Assembly: GCA_050249955.1 (NCBI GenBank)
Contig: JBFWPN010000007.1
Coordinates: 248,001-312,000 of the forward strand
Length of the DNA: 64,000 nucleotides
Direction: 5' to 3'
Source: CAVVIG01 sp050249955
GTDB lineage: Bacteria > Acidobacteriota > Vicinamibacteria > Vicinamibacterales > CAVVIG01
In this document: one piece after another, positions 7,023 through 15,806 of the stretch
Layout of the letters: each line of letters opens with the position of its first letter
Position numbering within the stretch: position 1 is the first letter of the stretch
Notes under the pieces: generated by a model
Database searches by the model: none
The model's input: the letters and a program-made list of their open reading frames with translations, nothing else
What the model was told of the DNA's origin: nothing
Program-made: the position numbers and the translations under genes

Positions 7023-8732
7023 ATGCCGACCTCACGCGCGCCCTGGCTGGCCAACTACGACCCGAGCGTGCCCGCCACGCTCGCCCCGTACCCGAACAGG
7101 ACACTGCTCGATTACGTGGCCGAGCACGCGCGCGTCCGGCCACAGGCCACCGCGCTCATCTTCAAGGGTACGAAGGTCACCTGGCAGCAGCTCGAACAGG
7201 AGAGTGACGCCTTCGCGGCGGCGCTGGCCGCGCTCGGCGTGGTCCGGGGCGATCGCGTCGGCCTGCTCCTGCCCAACTGCCCCCAGTTCTTCGTCGTCGA
7301 GCTGGCCGCCTGGAAGCTTGGCGCGATCGTCGCCCCGCTCAACGTCATCTACACGGAACACGAGCTCGAAGGGCCGCTGCGCGACAACGGCATCGAGACC
7401 ATCGTCACGCTCACCCGGTTCTACGACCGTGTGAGCCGGGTGCGATCGCGAACGCCGCTGAAGCGCGTCATTGTCACGAACATCAAGGAGTATTTCCCCG
7501 CCGCGCTGAAGATGCTCTTCACGCTCTTCCGGGAGAAGAAGGACGGCGACCGGGTCGGCATCGACGCGTCCGACTTCGAGTACGGGACGCTGCTGCGGAA
7601 GCACCGGGGACAGTCGCCCGCGCGGGCGACGATCACCCAGGACGATCCGGCGGTGCTGCTGATGAGTGGCGGTACGACCGGAACACCGAAGGGTGTGCTC
7701 GGCCGCCACGCGGCTTTCGCGGTCACGGGACTGCAGGTGGAGGCGTGGCTTGCATCGGCCATCGACAAGGGCAGGAGCATCCTGCTGCTGCCGCTGCCCA
7801 TGTTCCACGTATATGCCAACGTCGGCGTGCAGGCCCTGGCGTTCGTCACGGCCTGCCCGATTGCCCTCGTGCCCAATCCGCGGGACATGAAGGACCTGCT
7901 GGCGACCATCAACAGGCTCAAGCCCACCTTCCTGACGGGCGTGCCCACCCTCTGGGTCGGGATGATGAACCACCCGGACGTCCAGGCCGGCAAGGTGGAC
8001 ATCCGCTCCATCCGGATCTGTGTGTCGGGCGCGGCCCCACTGCTTGCCGAGACCAAGGCCCGCTTCGAACAGATGACCGGCGGCCGGATCGTCGAGGGCT
8101 ACTCCCTCACCGAGGCGATGATGGCGCTCTGCGTCAACCCGGTGGAAGGGCCGAACAAGCTGGGCTCAGTGGGCATGCCGCTCCCTGACGTCTCGGTGCG
8201 CATCTACGATGCGGACGAGGGCACGAAGGAGATGGGCCTCGGCGAGGTTGGCGAGATCTGCTTCTCGGGGGCGCAGCTGATGGTCGGTTTCTGGAACCGC
8301 CCCGAGGAGACCTCGCTCGTGCTGCGCGATCACGTGGACGACGACGGCACCACCCGCCGGTGGCTGCACTCGGGCGATCTCGGATACCTGGACGAAGACG
8401 GGTACCTCTTCATCGTCGACCGCAAGAAGGACCTGATCAAGACCAGCGGTTACCAGGTGTGGCCGCGCGAGATCGAGGAGGTCATGGCCACGCATCCGGC
8501 CGTGCTCGAGGTTGGGGTGGCCGGCGTGCCGGACGAGGCGCGTGGCGAAGCGGTGCGGGCCTGGGTCGTGCTCAGGCCCGGGGAGCAGGCGACCGAGGCC
8601 GACCTGCGGGCGTTCTGCCGCGAACGGCTCGCGGCCTACAAGGTCCCCGGCAAGGTCGAGTTCAGGCGCGACCTGCCGAAGACCATGGTTGGCAAGATTC
8701 TCAGGCGGGCGTTGAAGGACCACCCGGCCTGA
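7023..8732 (+). CDS. Long-chain fatty-acid/acyl-CoA ligase (ANL superfamily)
   Basis: 569 residues. It adenylates a carboxylic acid, probably a fatty acid, and transfers it to CoA. The AMP-binding P-loop LLMSGGTTGTPKGV is at about residues 211-224. VEGYSLTEAMMA near residue 360, WLHSGDLGYLDEDGYLFIVDR (core HSGDLGYLDEDGYLF) near 450, and the C-terminal lysine region KTMVGKILRR near 555 complete the fold. Length and motif spacing fit FadD-like ligases; substrate length cannot be read from the sequence. The lipid-head-group gene at 8780 follows closely and may be co-transcribed. Confidence 0.88.
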   Translation: MPTSRAPWLANYDPSVPATLAPYPNRTLLDYVAEHARVRPQATALIFKGTKVTWQQLEQESDAFAAALAALGVVRGDRVGLLLPNCPQFFVVELAAWKLGAIVAPLNVIYTEHELEGPLRDNGIETIVTLTRFYDRVSRVRSRTPLKRVIVTNIKEYFPAALKMLFTLFREKKDGDRVGIDASDFEYGTLLRKHRGQSPARATITQDDPAVLLMSGGTTGTPKGVLGRHAAFAVTGLQVEAWLASAIDKGRSILLLPLPMFHVYANVGVQALAFVTACPIALVPNPRDMKDLLATINRLKPTFLTGVPTLWVGMMNHPDVQAGKVDIRSIRICVSGAAPLLAETKARFEQMTGGRIVEGYSLTEAMMALCVNPVEGPNKLGSVGMPLPDVSVRIYDADEGTKEMGLGEVGEICFSGAQLMVGFWNRPEETSLVLRDHVDDDGTTRRWLHSGDLGYLDEDGYLFIVDRKKDLIKTSGYQVWPREIEEVMATHPAVLEVGVAGVPDEARGEAVRAWVVLRPGEQATEADLRAFCRERLAAYKVPGKVEFRRDLPKTMVGKILRRALKDHPA

Positions 8733-8779
8733 GCCAGTCCGCCGGCGGACTGCGCATTCCCGTGTGGAGGCTGATCCAC

Positions 8780-9481
8780 ATGGGTTCCACGTCCGCCGCA
8801 ACGCACGTCCGCCAGAACGCGAGCATCACCGCCAGGCTCGAGAAGCAACTGCTCATCTGGATCGCGCATCGGTTGCCGCGATCGGTCCACTCCGACCACC
8901 TGTCGGTCATCGGCCTCGCGTCGATGGCCGCTGCCGGACTCGCCTTTGCAGCGTTCCGGGTCACGCCGTGGGCCGCCGCAGGCGTGGTCGTGGCGCTGGC
9001 CGCCAACTGGTTCGGCGACAGTCTCGACGGCACCGTCGCTCGTGTCCGGCAGCAACAGCGTCCCCGCTACGGGTTCTACGTCGACCACATCATCGACCTC
9101 GCCGGAACCGCGATGCTGCTCGGCGGTCTCGCGCTGTCCGGCCTCATGCACCCGCTGATCGCCACGCTGGCACTGGCCGCCTACCTGCTGGTGTCGGCCG
9201 AGTCGTACCTGGCCACTCACGCGGCCGGCATCTTCCGGATGTCGTTCCTCGGGGTGGGGCCGACCGAGCTTCGCCTGCTGATCATGGCCGGCGCGTTGCG
9301 GGCGGCGGTCTCGCCCTGGGTCCGTCCGTTTGGTGCCGAGCCGGTCCGCCTGTTCGACCTGGGTGGTGTGATTGCCGCAGCCGCCCTGGCAGCCACCTTC
9401 GTCTTCACGTCGGTTCGCAACACCCGCGCGTTGTACGAGGCGGAGCCGATGCCCGTTCGGGACGCCGGGGAGGCCGCGTGA
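8780..9481 (+). CDS. CDP-alcohol phosphatidyltransferase family membrane protein
   Basis: 233 residues with about five to six membrane helices. The catalytic signature D-x2-D-G-x2-A-R-x9-G-x3-D-x3-D is complete: D80, D83, G84, A87, R88, G98, D102, D106. Such enzymes transfer a phosphatidyl or similar group from a CDP-activated donor to an alcohol at the cytoplasmic membrane. The acceptor cannot be told from the sequence. The ATG at 8780 has a GGAGG-like site upstream. Its stop overlaps the GTG of the GtrA gene. Confidence 0.82.
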   Translation: MGSTSAATHVRQNASITARLEKQLLIWIAHRLPRSVHSDHLSVIGLASMAAAGLAFAAFRVTPWAAAGVVVALAANWFGDSLDGTVARVRQQQRPRYGFYVDHIIDLAGTAMLLGGLALSGLMHPLIATLALAAYLLVSAESYLATHAAGIFRMSFLGVGPTELRLLIMAGALRAAVSPWVRPFGAEPVRLFDLGGVIAAAALAATFVFTSVRNTRALYEAEPMPVRDAGEAA

Positions 9482-10179
9482 CCGGTCGGGTGCCGGCGTT
9501 CGTGCTGGTGGGTGCCGCCGGCTTCACTGTGCAGGTCACGGTGCTCCACCTGCTGGTATCCCGCTGGCACGTCCCATATGCCCTGGCAACGGTTCTCGCT
9601 GTCGAGAGCGCCGTGCTCGGCAACTTCCTGTGGCACGAGCGGTGGACCTGGCAGGACCGCCCCGTGGCCGCAGGTGGACGGGTGGCCCGCCTGCTCCGCT
9701 ACCACGCCGACACAGGCTTCGTCTCGATCGTGGGGAACGTGCTGGTGACGGTGGTGATGGTCGAGCACATGGGGATGCCGACGCTCGCGGCAAACACGCT
9801 GGCCGTCGTCGTCACCAGCGCCGCCAACTTCCGGATCGCCGATCGGTGGGTCTTCCGGCAACGGCGGTCAGCGCGGCGATCCACGTCGAGTGCGGCGCGG
9901 ACGAAGGACCCGGTCGAGCGCGCGGCTCAGGACTTCGGCGCGCGGACGTCGACGTCGGAGGACTGGAGACCTGCGCGGATCCAGGCCGCCAACGTGGGAG
10001 CACCAGCCGTGTCGCCGTGGATGCAGAGGGAATCGATGTCGAGCTGGATGAGCGAGCCGTCGACCGCCAGCACCGTGCGCTCCACGGCCATCTGCAGCGC
10101 GCGTGTCACCACGTCCTCGATGCCCGTGACAACGGCACCGGGCTGCGTGCGAGGAACCAGGCGGCCATCGGCCTGGTAG
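9478..10179 (+). CDS. GtrA family membrane protein with a long antisense-overlapping tail
   Basis: It starts at a GTG overlapping the previous stop (GTGA). Residues 1 to about 125 form a typical GtrA domain with four membrane helices ending in NFRIADRWVF. GtrA proteins are linked to flipping polyprenyl-phosphate sugars across the inner membrane. After that the frame stays open to residue 233, and residues from about 150 on are encoded on the strand opposite pxpA. That tail has no membrane character and looks like a read-through of antisense sequence. The real protein may be this long, or a local sequence error may hide an earlier stop. Confidence 0.7.
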   Translation: MTGRVPAFVLVGAAGFTVQVTVLHLLVSRWHVPYALATVLAVESAVLGNFLWHERWTWQDRPVAAGGRVARLLRYHADTGFVSIVGNVLVTVVMVEHMGMPTLAANTLAVVVTSAANFRIADRWVFRQRRSARRSTSSAARTKDPVERAAQDFGARTSTSEDWRPARIQAANVGAPAVSPWMQRESMSSWMSEPSTASTVRSTAICSARVTTSSMPVTTAPGCVRGTRRPSAW

Positions 10180-10685
10180 CCACGGTCAGCGAATCCTTCG
10201 AAGGCAACGGTGAGCCCCATGGCCTTCGCCGCTGCCGCGAGGGCCGAACGGGGCTGCGCGTAGATCACCAGGCTGGGGTCGAAGGCATGCGCGGCACGTA
10301 CGACGGCCTCGGCAAGCTCGCGGTCGCGCGCCGCCATGTTGTACAGGGCACCATGCGGCTTGACGTGCGCGAGGACCAGCCCCTCGGCTTTGGCGACGCC
10401 GGCCACCGCGGCGATCTGGTAGAGCACCAGGTCCTCGGCCTCCCCCGCCGACAGCGACATCTCCCGCCGGCCGAAGCCGCCCAGGTCAGCGAAGGATGGA
10501 TGCGCCCCCACCGCGACGCCGTGCTCGCGCGCCAGTCGGAGCGTGCGCCGCAGCACGCCCGGGTCGCCAGCGTGGAAGCCGGCGGCCACGTTGACCGAGG
10601 TCACGCTGCGCATGAGCGCCGCATCGTCGCCGAGGGTGTACTGGCCGAAGGACTCGCCGACGTCGGCGTTGAGATCGATGCGCAT
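9927..10685 (-). CDS. pxpA: 5-oxoprolinase subunit A (LamB/YcsF family)
   Basis: 252 residues. PxpA with PxpB and PxpC opens 5-oxoproline to glutamate using ATP. Family motifs are MRIDLNADVGESFG at the N-terminus, NVAAGFHAGDP near residue 32, VGAHPSFADLGGFGRR near 59, and HVKPHGALYN near 99. The ATG at 10685 is chosen because the conserved domain starts there. A TACACT -10-like hexamer lies 20 bp upstream. pxpB and pxpC are not in the window, which is unusual since the three are often adjacent. The 3' end overlaps the GtrA reading frame on the other strand. Confidence 0.92.
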   Translation of the reverse strand: MRIDLNADVGESFGQYTLGDDAALMRSVTSVNVAAGFHAGDPGVLRRTLRLAREHGVAVGAHPSFADLGGFGRREMSLSAGEAEDLVLYQIAAVAGVAKAEGLVLAHVKPHGALYNMAARDRELAEAVVRAAHAFDPSLVIYAQPRSALAAAAKAMGLTVAFEGFADRGYQADGRLVPRTQPGAVVTGIEDVVTRALQMAVERTVLAVDGSLIQLDIDSLCIHGDTAGAPTLAAWIRAGLQSSDVDVRAPKS

Positions 10686-10710
10686 GGCTGGGGATTCCGT
10701 CCGCCAGTGT

Positions 10711-10744
10711 ACAAACAAAAGGGCACCGCGTCATTGCGGTGCCC
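10711..10744 (-). terminator. Rho-independent terminator of the rfb operon
   Basis: On the minus strand a perfect nine-pair stem, GGGCACCGC/GCGGTGCCC (10721-10744), is followed by TTTTGTTTGT. It lies about 165 bp beyond the rfbC stop and just ahead of pxpA. It would end rfb transcription and insulate pxpA. The 164 bp between it and rfbC show nothing I can name. Confidence 0.75.
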
Positions 10745-10908
10745 CTCTGCCCCACCGATCTGGCTCCCCCAGCAATTCACGGCGTTATGCCGTAATCAGA
10801 CCGATGTGCCCGCCACTTTCGCAAGGCATGTACCCGGCCTGGGCAGCCGGCATTGCCCGGCTCTGCACACGCGCGCGAGAGACGCCCCGCACGAAACGGG
10901 ACACCTGC

Positions 10909-11472
10909 TTACGGTTCTGAAACCGTGTAGCGAGGGAGGTGGTCCATGGCCTCCCGGATGGTGGGGTTGGCACGGTCGCGGTCGGAGAGGACCGGTGTGT
11001 CGACGCCCCACGGGATGTTCAGGGTGGGATCGTTCCAGGCGAGCCCGAGCTGCCCCTCCGGGTCGTAGAGGTCCGTGCACTTGTATTCGATCTCGGCAAC
11101 CGGGCTGAGCACACTGAAGCCGTGGGCGAATCCCTCCGGGATGTAGTACTGCCGGAACGACTCGGCCGAGAGCCGGACGCCGACCCACCTGCCGAACGTG
11201 GGGGAGCCAACGCGCACGTCCACCGCCACGTCGAAGATCTCACCGGCGATGACGCGAATCAGCTTGGCTTGTGGCCTGGCGACCTGCAGGTGCAGCCCGC
11301 GCACCGTCCCCTGCACGGACCGCGAGTGGTTGTCCTGCACGAACGGCCCGGTGATGCCGTGTTCCGCGTAGCGCCCCGCGTGAAACGTCTCGAGGAAGAA
11401 CCCGCGGACATCGCCGTGCACGTCGGGCTCGATGAGGAGGACCTCGGGTATCTCGGCCGGGATGACACGCAT
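10909..11472 (-). CDS. rfbC: dTDP-4-dehydrorhamnose 3,5-epimerase
   Basis: 187 residues, a cupin-fold epimerase of the dTDP-L-rhamnose pathway. The catalytic histidine is in RGLHLQ (His61), with the partner FDVAVDVR shortly after and YYIPEGFAHGF near residue 116. Its ATG overlaps the rfbA stop as TGATG. rfbD, the final reductase, is absent from this operon, so either it lies elsewhere or the product is another dTDP-sugar. Confidence 0.95.
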   Translation of the reverse strand: MRVIPAEIPEVLLIEPDVHGDVRGFFLETFHAGRYAEHGITGPFVQDNHSRSVQGTVRGLHLQVARPQAKLIRVIAGEIFDVAVDVRVGSPTFGRWVGVRLSAESFRQYYIPEGFAHGFSVLSPVAEIEYKCTDLYDPEGQLGLAWNDPTLNIPWGVDTPVLSDRDRANPTIREAMDHLPRYTVSEP

Positions 11473-12344
11473 CAGGCCCCCTGCTCCAGCAGCGTGCGGA
11501 GGTACTGCGCATAGGAGCTGGTGCCCATGGCGGCAGCCAGCCGTGTCAGCTGGTCGGCGTCGATGTACCCCATGCGGTAGGCGATCTCCTCGAGGTTCGC
11601 CACCATCAGCCCCTGGCGCTCCTCGAGCGCCTGGATGTAGTTCGATGCCTGCACCAGGGCCTCGTGGGTGCCGGTGTCGAGCCAGGCAATCCCGCGCGGC
11701 AGGCGCTCCACGTGGAGCTGCCCGCGATCGAGGTACGTCCGGTTGACGTCCGTGATCTCCAGCTCACCCCTCGGCGAGGGCTTGAGCCCCGCGGCGATGT
11801 CCAGCACCTGGTTGTCGTAGAAATAGAGGCCGGTCACCGCGTAGTTCGACCGGGGCCTCGCCGGTTTCTCCTCGAGGCTGACCGCACGCCCCGCCGCGTC
11901 GAACTCGACGACCCCATAGCGTTCGGGATCGCGCACCCAGTATCCGAACACCACGGCGCCGGCCTGCCGCTCAGCCGCCGCGCGGATGTAGTCGGTGAAG
12001 TGCGCCCCGTAGAAGACGTTATCGCCGAGCGCGAGCGCCACACGGTCGATCCCCACGAAGTCGCGGCCGATGACGAAGGCCTGAGCGAGGCCCTCAGGCT
12101 TCGGCTGGGCGGCGTACTGCAGGCGAAGGCCCACGCTGGACCCGTCGCCGAGGAGGCGCCTGAAGCTGTCCTGGTCGTGGGGTGTCGTAATCACCAGGAT
12201 GTCCCGAATCCCCGCCAGCATCAGCGTGGACAGCGGGTAGTAGATCATCGGCTTGTTGTAGATCGGCAGCAACTGCTTGCTGACGGCGAGCGTGAGTGGA
12301 TGCAGGCGTGTGCCGGCACCGCCGGCGAGGATGATGCCCTTCAT
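11472..12344 (-). CDS. rfbA: Glucose-1-phosphate thymidylyltransferase
   Basis: 290 residues. It makes dTDP-glucose from dTTP and glucose-1-phosphate, the first step to dTDP-rhamnose. Signature segments are ILAGGAGTRLHPLT at residues 5-18, YNKPMIYYPLSTLMLAGI near residue 29, and EKPARPRSNYAVTGLYFYD near residue 160. The start lies three bases after the rfbB stop, and its own stop overlaps rfbC. Confidence 0.96.
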   Translation of the reverse strand: MKGIILAGGAGTRLHPLTLAVSKQLLPIYNKPMIYYPLSTLMLAGIRDILVITTPHDQDSFRRLLGDGSSVGLRLQYAAQPKPEGLAQAFVIGRDFVGIDRVALALGDNVFYGAHFTDYIRAAAERQAGAVVFGYWVRDPERYGVVEFDAAGRAVSLEEKPARPRSNYAVTGLYFYDNQVLDIAAGLKPSPRGELEITDVNRTYLDRGQLHVERLPRGIAWLDTGTHEALVQASNYIQALEERQGLMVANLEEIAYRMGYIDADQLTRLAAAMGTSSYAQYLRTLLEQGA

Positions 12345-12347
12345 GGT

Positions 12348-13430
12348 TTACGAGAGGCCGAGCCGTTCGCGATTGTAGCGGCCGGCCTGCACGGCCCGGC
12401 ACCACTCGCGGTTGTTGACGTACCACTCGACCGTCGCCCGGAGACCGGACGTGAAGTCGTGCCTGGGCTGCCAGCCGAGTTCCTGCTGGATCTTGCCGGC
12501 GTCGATGGCATAGCGGCGGTCGTGGCCGGGGCGATCGGGCACGAAGGTGCGCAGGGCGCCGTAGCTGCCCTTGTCGCGAAGCGCCGGATTGTCGGACGCA
12601 GGCACGAGCATCTCGAGCGTCGTGCACAGTGTGTCGATCACCTGCAGGTTGGTGCGCTCGCTGTTGCCGCCGATGTTGTACTTCTCTCCAGGCCGCCCGC
12701 CCTCGAGCACGGCGAGGACTCCTGCACAGTGGTCCTCCACGTGCAGCCAGTCCCGCACATTGCCGCCGTCACCGTAGATCGGCAGCGGCCGACCGTCGAG
12801 GGCGTTGAGGATCATCAGCGGGATCAGCTTCTCGGGAAACTGGTACGGGCCGTAGTTGTTCGAGCAGTTGGTGATGATCGTCGGCAGGCCGTAGGTGTGG
12901 AAGTAGGCGCGCACCAGGTGATCGGCCGATGCCTTGCTGGCCGCATAGGGCGAGTTCGGCGCGTAGGGCGTCTCCTCCGAGAACAGGCCCTCCGGTCCGA
13001 GCGTCCCGTACACCTCGTCGGTCGACACGTGGAGGAAGCGGAACCGATCGGCAGCCGCGGCCGGCCGCGCACGCAGGGACGCCCGCGCGCCCTCGAGCAG
13101 CACGAAGGTGCCGACGATGTTGGTGTCGATGAAGGGTGCGGGGCTGTCAATCGATCGATCGACGTGGGTCTCTGCCGCGAAGTTGACGACGGCGTCTGGC
13201 GCGTGACGCCCGAACGCGTCGGCCATGGCCCCACGGTCGGCGATGTCCGCCTCGAGGAAGGTGACCCGCGGATCGTCCACCACGCCAGCCAGGTTGAGGA
13301 GGCTGCCGGCGTAGGTGAGCTTGTCGATCACGACGACCGCCGCGGTGGTCCGCGCCAGGACGTGACGAACGAAATTCGATCCGATGAAGCCGGCTCCGCC
13401 GGTGACGAATATGGTGCCGGTGCTAGCCAG
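12348..13430 (-). CDS. rfbB: dTDP-glucose 4,6-dehydratase (probable CTG start)
   Basis: 360 residues from the proposed start. It converts dTDP-glucose to the 4-keto-6-deoxy sugar with bound NAD. TGGAGFIGSNF near residue 11 is the NAD loop, STDEVYG near 125 and YAASKASADHL near 153 hold the catalytic residues. No ATG, GTG or TTG lies near the conserved N-terminus in frame. A CTG at 13430-13428 sits five bases after a good GGAGGG and gives MASTGTIFVTGG, the normal family start. That CTG lies within the last codons of the upstream DGQHR gene, so translation is probably coupled. Confidence 0.92.
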   Translation of the reverse strand: MASTGTIFVTGGAGFIGSNFVRHVLARTTAAVVVIDKLTYAGSLLNLAGVVDDPRVTFLEADIADRGAMADAFGRHAPDAVVNFAAETHVDRSIDSPAPFIDTNIVGTFVLLEGARASLRARPAAAADRFRFLHVSTDEVYGTLGPEGLFSEETPYAPNSPYAASKASADHLVRAYFHTYGLPTIITNCSNNYGPYQFPEKLIPLMILNALDGRPLPIYGDGGNVRDWLHVEDHCAGVLAVLEGGRPGEKYNIGGNSERTNLQVIDTLCTTLEMLVPASDNPALRDKGSYGALRTFVPDRPGHDRRYAIDAGKIQQELGWQPRHDFTSGLRATVEWYVNNREWCRAVQAGRYNRERLGLS

Positions 13431-14559
13431 CGGCGCCCTCCGGGTATTGAAGTGCGAGTCTGAGATCCCTGGCGAGCGACTCCACCGTGGTGCCGCCGCG
13501 CTTCCACGCCCCGTCGGTCTCGAACCGGAGGTCGCCGATACGGCGCCCCCAGGGCGAGATGACGCGCCCGATCGCACGGTAGTCGGTGCGGTCGGCATGT
13601 TCCTGATCCAGGCGCCTGATCACGTCGGGAGCGACCCGGACGAAGGCCCTGAGGGCAGGGGCGGAGCGGATGCTGTACTTGCGTCCGTTCCAGGCCGTAC
13701 CGAACACCACGGCCACCTGCTTGAAGTAGTTTACGAAGAACCTGCGTGCATCCTCGTGCGGATCGCCTGACCGGCGACCGGAGAAGAGATCGTCGGCGAA
13801 CAGCCGCTTCAGTTCCTGGGCGAGGGGTGCCTGCGCCACACGGCCGCGCCCGACGCCGAGGAGCTTGATCTCGCCATGGAGCGGGGAGTCCTCCCGGTCG
13901 TTCAGGGCGCGCACCACGTCGTGGGCGGTCGCCAGGGACTCGTCGCGGTACAGCTGCCTCCCGGACAGGCTCACGAGGTGCGACGCGTTCAGCCGGGTGT
14001 GCTTGGCGTTGATCGTGACGAACATCTGGACGACGTGATCTTCCGGGAGCCGGTCGAAGATGATGGCCGGCACGCTGAACTCCTCGCCGGCGAATCGCGC
14101 GATGTCGGCGTGCAGCGCCAGCAGCCGGTGCTGGCCGTCGATGGCGCGGAGGATCCCCTCGCGCTCGGGCACCTTCAGCAGGCCGACGCGCCCGTCGTCA
14201 CCAGAGGGGACGAAGCCCAGCTTCTCGTCGCAGCTGATGATGACGGCGCCCGGGATGGAGGGCAGGTCGCGGGCCTGCCGGCACTGCTCGTAGTACTGCA
14301 CCAGCTCATCGATCTTGCGGCGGATGATCTGCCGCTGGTATGCCTTCTCGCTCGAGGCGATGCGTCGCTCGAGCAGGTCCCAGTTCACCTTCGAACTCGG
14401 GGCGGCGGCCCTGGATGTGCGGCCCCGCACGCCCTGGGCCCGCTCCCCGTAGTTCAGCACCTCGAAGCGCACGAGCTTGTCGATGTCGTTGGCGGTCAGC
14501 GAGGCCTGGTAGAACTGCACGCCGAACTGCTGCATCCGAATCGCGGCTACGTTGATCAT
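13423..14559 (-). CDS. DGQHR-domain protein (DndB-related)
   Basis: 378 residues. The defining motif AIDGQHRLLAL is at about residues 139-149, followed by FVTINAKHTRLN near residue 191. DGQHR proteins include DndB, a regulator of DNA phosphorothioation, and many stand-alone members in defence or mobile regions whose function is unknown. No dnd, restriction or mobile genes are near; instead the gene heads the rfbB-rfbA-rfbC operon and overlaps rfbB. The ATG at 14559 gives MINVAAIRMQQFG, which resembles family starts. Family is confident; role here is unknown. Confidence 0.75.
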   Translation of the reverse strand: MINVAAIRMQQFGVQFYQASLTANDIDKLVRFEVLNYGERAQGVRGRTSRAAAPSSKVNWDLLERRIASSEKAYQRQIIRRKIDELVQYYEQCRQARDLPSIPGAVIISCDEKLGFVPSGDDGRVGLLKVPEREGILRAIDGQHRLLALHADIARFAGEEFSVPAIIFDRLPEDHVVQMFVTINAKHTRLNASHLVSLSGRQLYRDESLATAHDVVRALNDREDSPLHGEIKLLGVGRGRVAQAPLAQELKRLFADDLFSGRRSGDPHEDARRFFVNYFKQVAVVFGTAWNGRKYSIRSAPALRAFVRVAPDVIRRLDQEHADRTDYRAIGRVISPWGRRIGDLRFETDGAWKRGGTTVESLARDLRLALQYPEGAAG

Positions 14560-14696
14560 TGGGCGTCCCGTGTCCTGGCGAGTGTGTGCCCCGTGCGCGT
14601 CGAGGCCTCGAATTCTATCGAGCGCCACGCGCCCATCTCAACGGTTTTTGCCTGCGCAGACCGGGGCGCGGTCAGTTGTTCGGGAACTCGGCCGGC

Positions 14697-15806
14697 TCAT
14701 GCGCCGAGGGTTTCTGGCGTGGCCCCCGCTCCCCCACGCCCCTGCCACCAGGCGACAAGGTGATCACGCAGGTGCAGCGACCCATACATGAGCGCGCACA
14801 GGAGCATGTAGGCAACGGCGTTCGCAGGCAGGGAGAGCCGGTGGTGGATCAGCGCCGTCGCATACCCGTAGACCAGCTCGACATGAATCCAGTAGATCAG
14901 CAGCGAGTGCCGGCCCATCCGCGCCAGGATACTGAAGCCGGCTTCCCACCGCTGCGCAACCGGCTCGAGCGCGCGGAACCCGGCCAGGCCGAGCATCAGC
15001 AACCCGACGCGCAGGCCGAAGTAGGTGGGCGAGGTGGTCCAGAAGGCCGACGACGCGTAGATCGACGGACGGTAGGACAGGTGGAAGCTGCCTGCGGCGA
15101 TCGCCGCCCCGGCAAGCGCCAGCAGACGGAGCGCCCGTGCCTCCTGGTAGCGTTCGGCCAGCGAGAGCACCGCTCCGCAGGCAGCGCCGGCAAAGACGAA
15201 CCCGGCCCACGGAAAGAGCGTGAACGTCGAGTGGTTGCCGGCCGGTGAGATGTACCACTGCACCGCGGGCGGGAGCAGCGGAAGCCAGGACGCGCTCCGC
15301 ACCAGGGGCGTCACCAGCGACAGGGTCGCCGCCGCGGCACCGCACAGGGTGGCGGCGGTGCGGCCCCCGCCAGCAACCCACCACAGCAGCGCGGCACCCA
15401 TCATCGACGGCCCCATGATGTTCAGGATGTCGACCCGCAGGAGCGAAACCAGCGGGTTACCAGGGCTGACGATGAAGGACTGCGCCCTGAAGATGAACGC
15501 CAGGGCGAAAATCTCGAGCCCGCGGCGTATGAGGGCGCGGCCAGCCACGGCGCGGTCGCCGGTGCGAAGTCGTGAGCGCTCGGCGGCGAGCACAAGTGAC
15601 AGGCCGGCCAGCCACAGGAACATGGGCGCGGCAAAGCCGCCGAGGATGTTGAGGTAGCCGAAGGCGGCCGTGCTCCGCTCGGACCGCAAGGTCCACGCGT
15701 CGAGCACGTGTGCCTCGATCATGATGAGCACCGCGATCCCCCGTGCCCAGTCGATGTATCGACGTCGCGCCTGCCCGTGCGTGCCCGTATCAGGGCGTGA
15801 CGTCAA
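14697..15806 (-). CDS. Multi-pass membrane acyltransferase (HGSNAT/DUF1624-like)
   Basis: 369 residues with about ten hydrophobic segments. The N-terminal RYIDWARGIAVLIMIEAHVLD, with the conserved Arg and His, and the C-terminal ILARMGRHSLLIYWIHVELV are typical of heparan-alpha-glucosaminide-type transmembrane acetyltransferases. These move acyl groups across the membrane onto sugars. The natural substrate is not known here. It overlaps the end of osmC by 17 bp, so both are likely transcribed together. Confidence 0.7.
   Translation of the reverse strand: MTSRPDTGTHGQARRRYIDWARGIAVLIMIEAHVLDAWTLRSERSTAAFGYLNILGGFAAPMFLWLAGLSLVLAAERSRLRTGDRAVAGRALIRRGLEIFALAFIFRAQSFIVSPGNPLVSLLRVDILNIMGPSMMGAALLWWVAGGGRTAATLCGAAAATLSLVTPLVRSASWLPLLPPAVQWYISPAGNHSTFTLFPWAGFVFAGAACGAVLSLAERYQEARALRLLALAGAAIAAGSFHLSYRPSIYASSAFWTTSPTYFGLRVGLLMLGLAGFRALEPVAQRWEAGFSILARMGRHSLLIYWIHVELVYGYATALIHHRLSLPANAVAYMLLCALMYGSLHLRDHLVAWWQGRGGAGATPETLGA

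Noticed and set aside
10745..10908. Possible tRNA or small RNA between rfbC and its terminator
   Set aside because: No cloverleaf and no T-loop consensus; only a small CGGCGTTATGCCG hairpin. Nothing supports a defined RNA.
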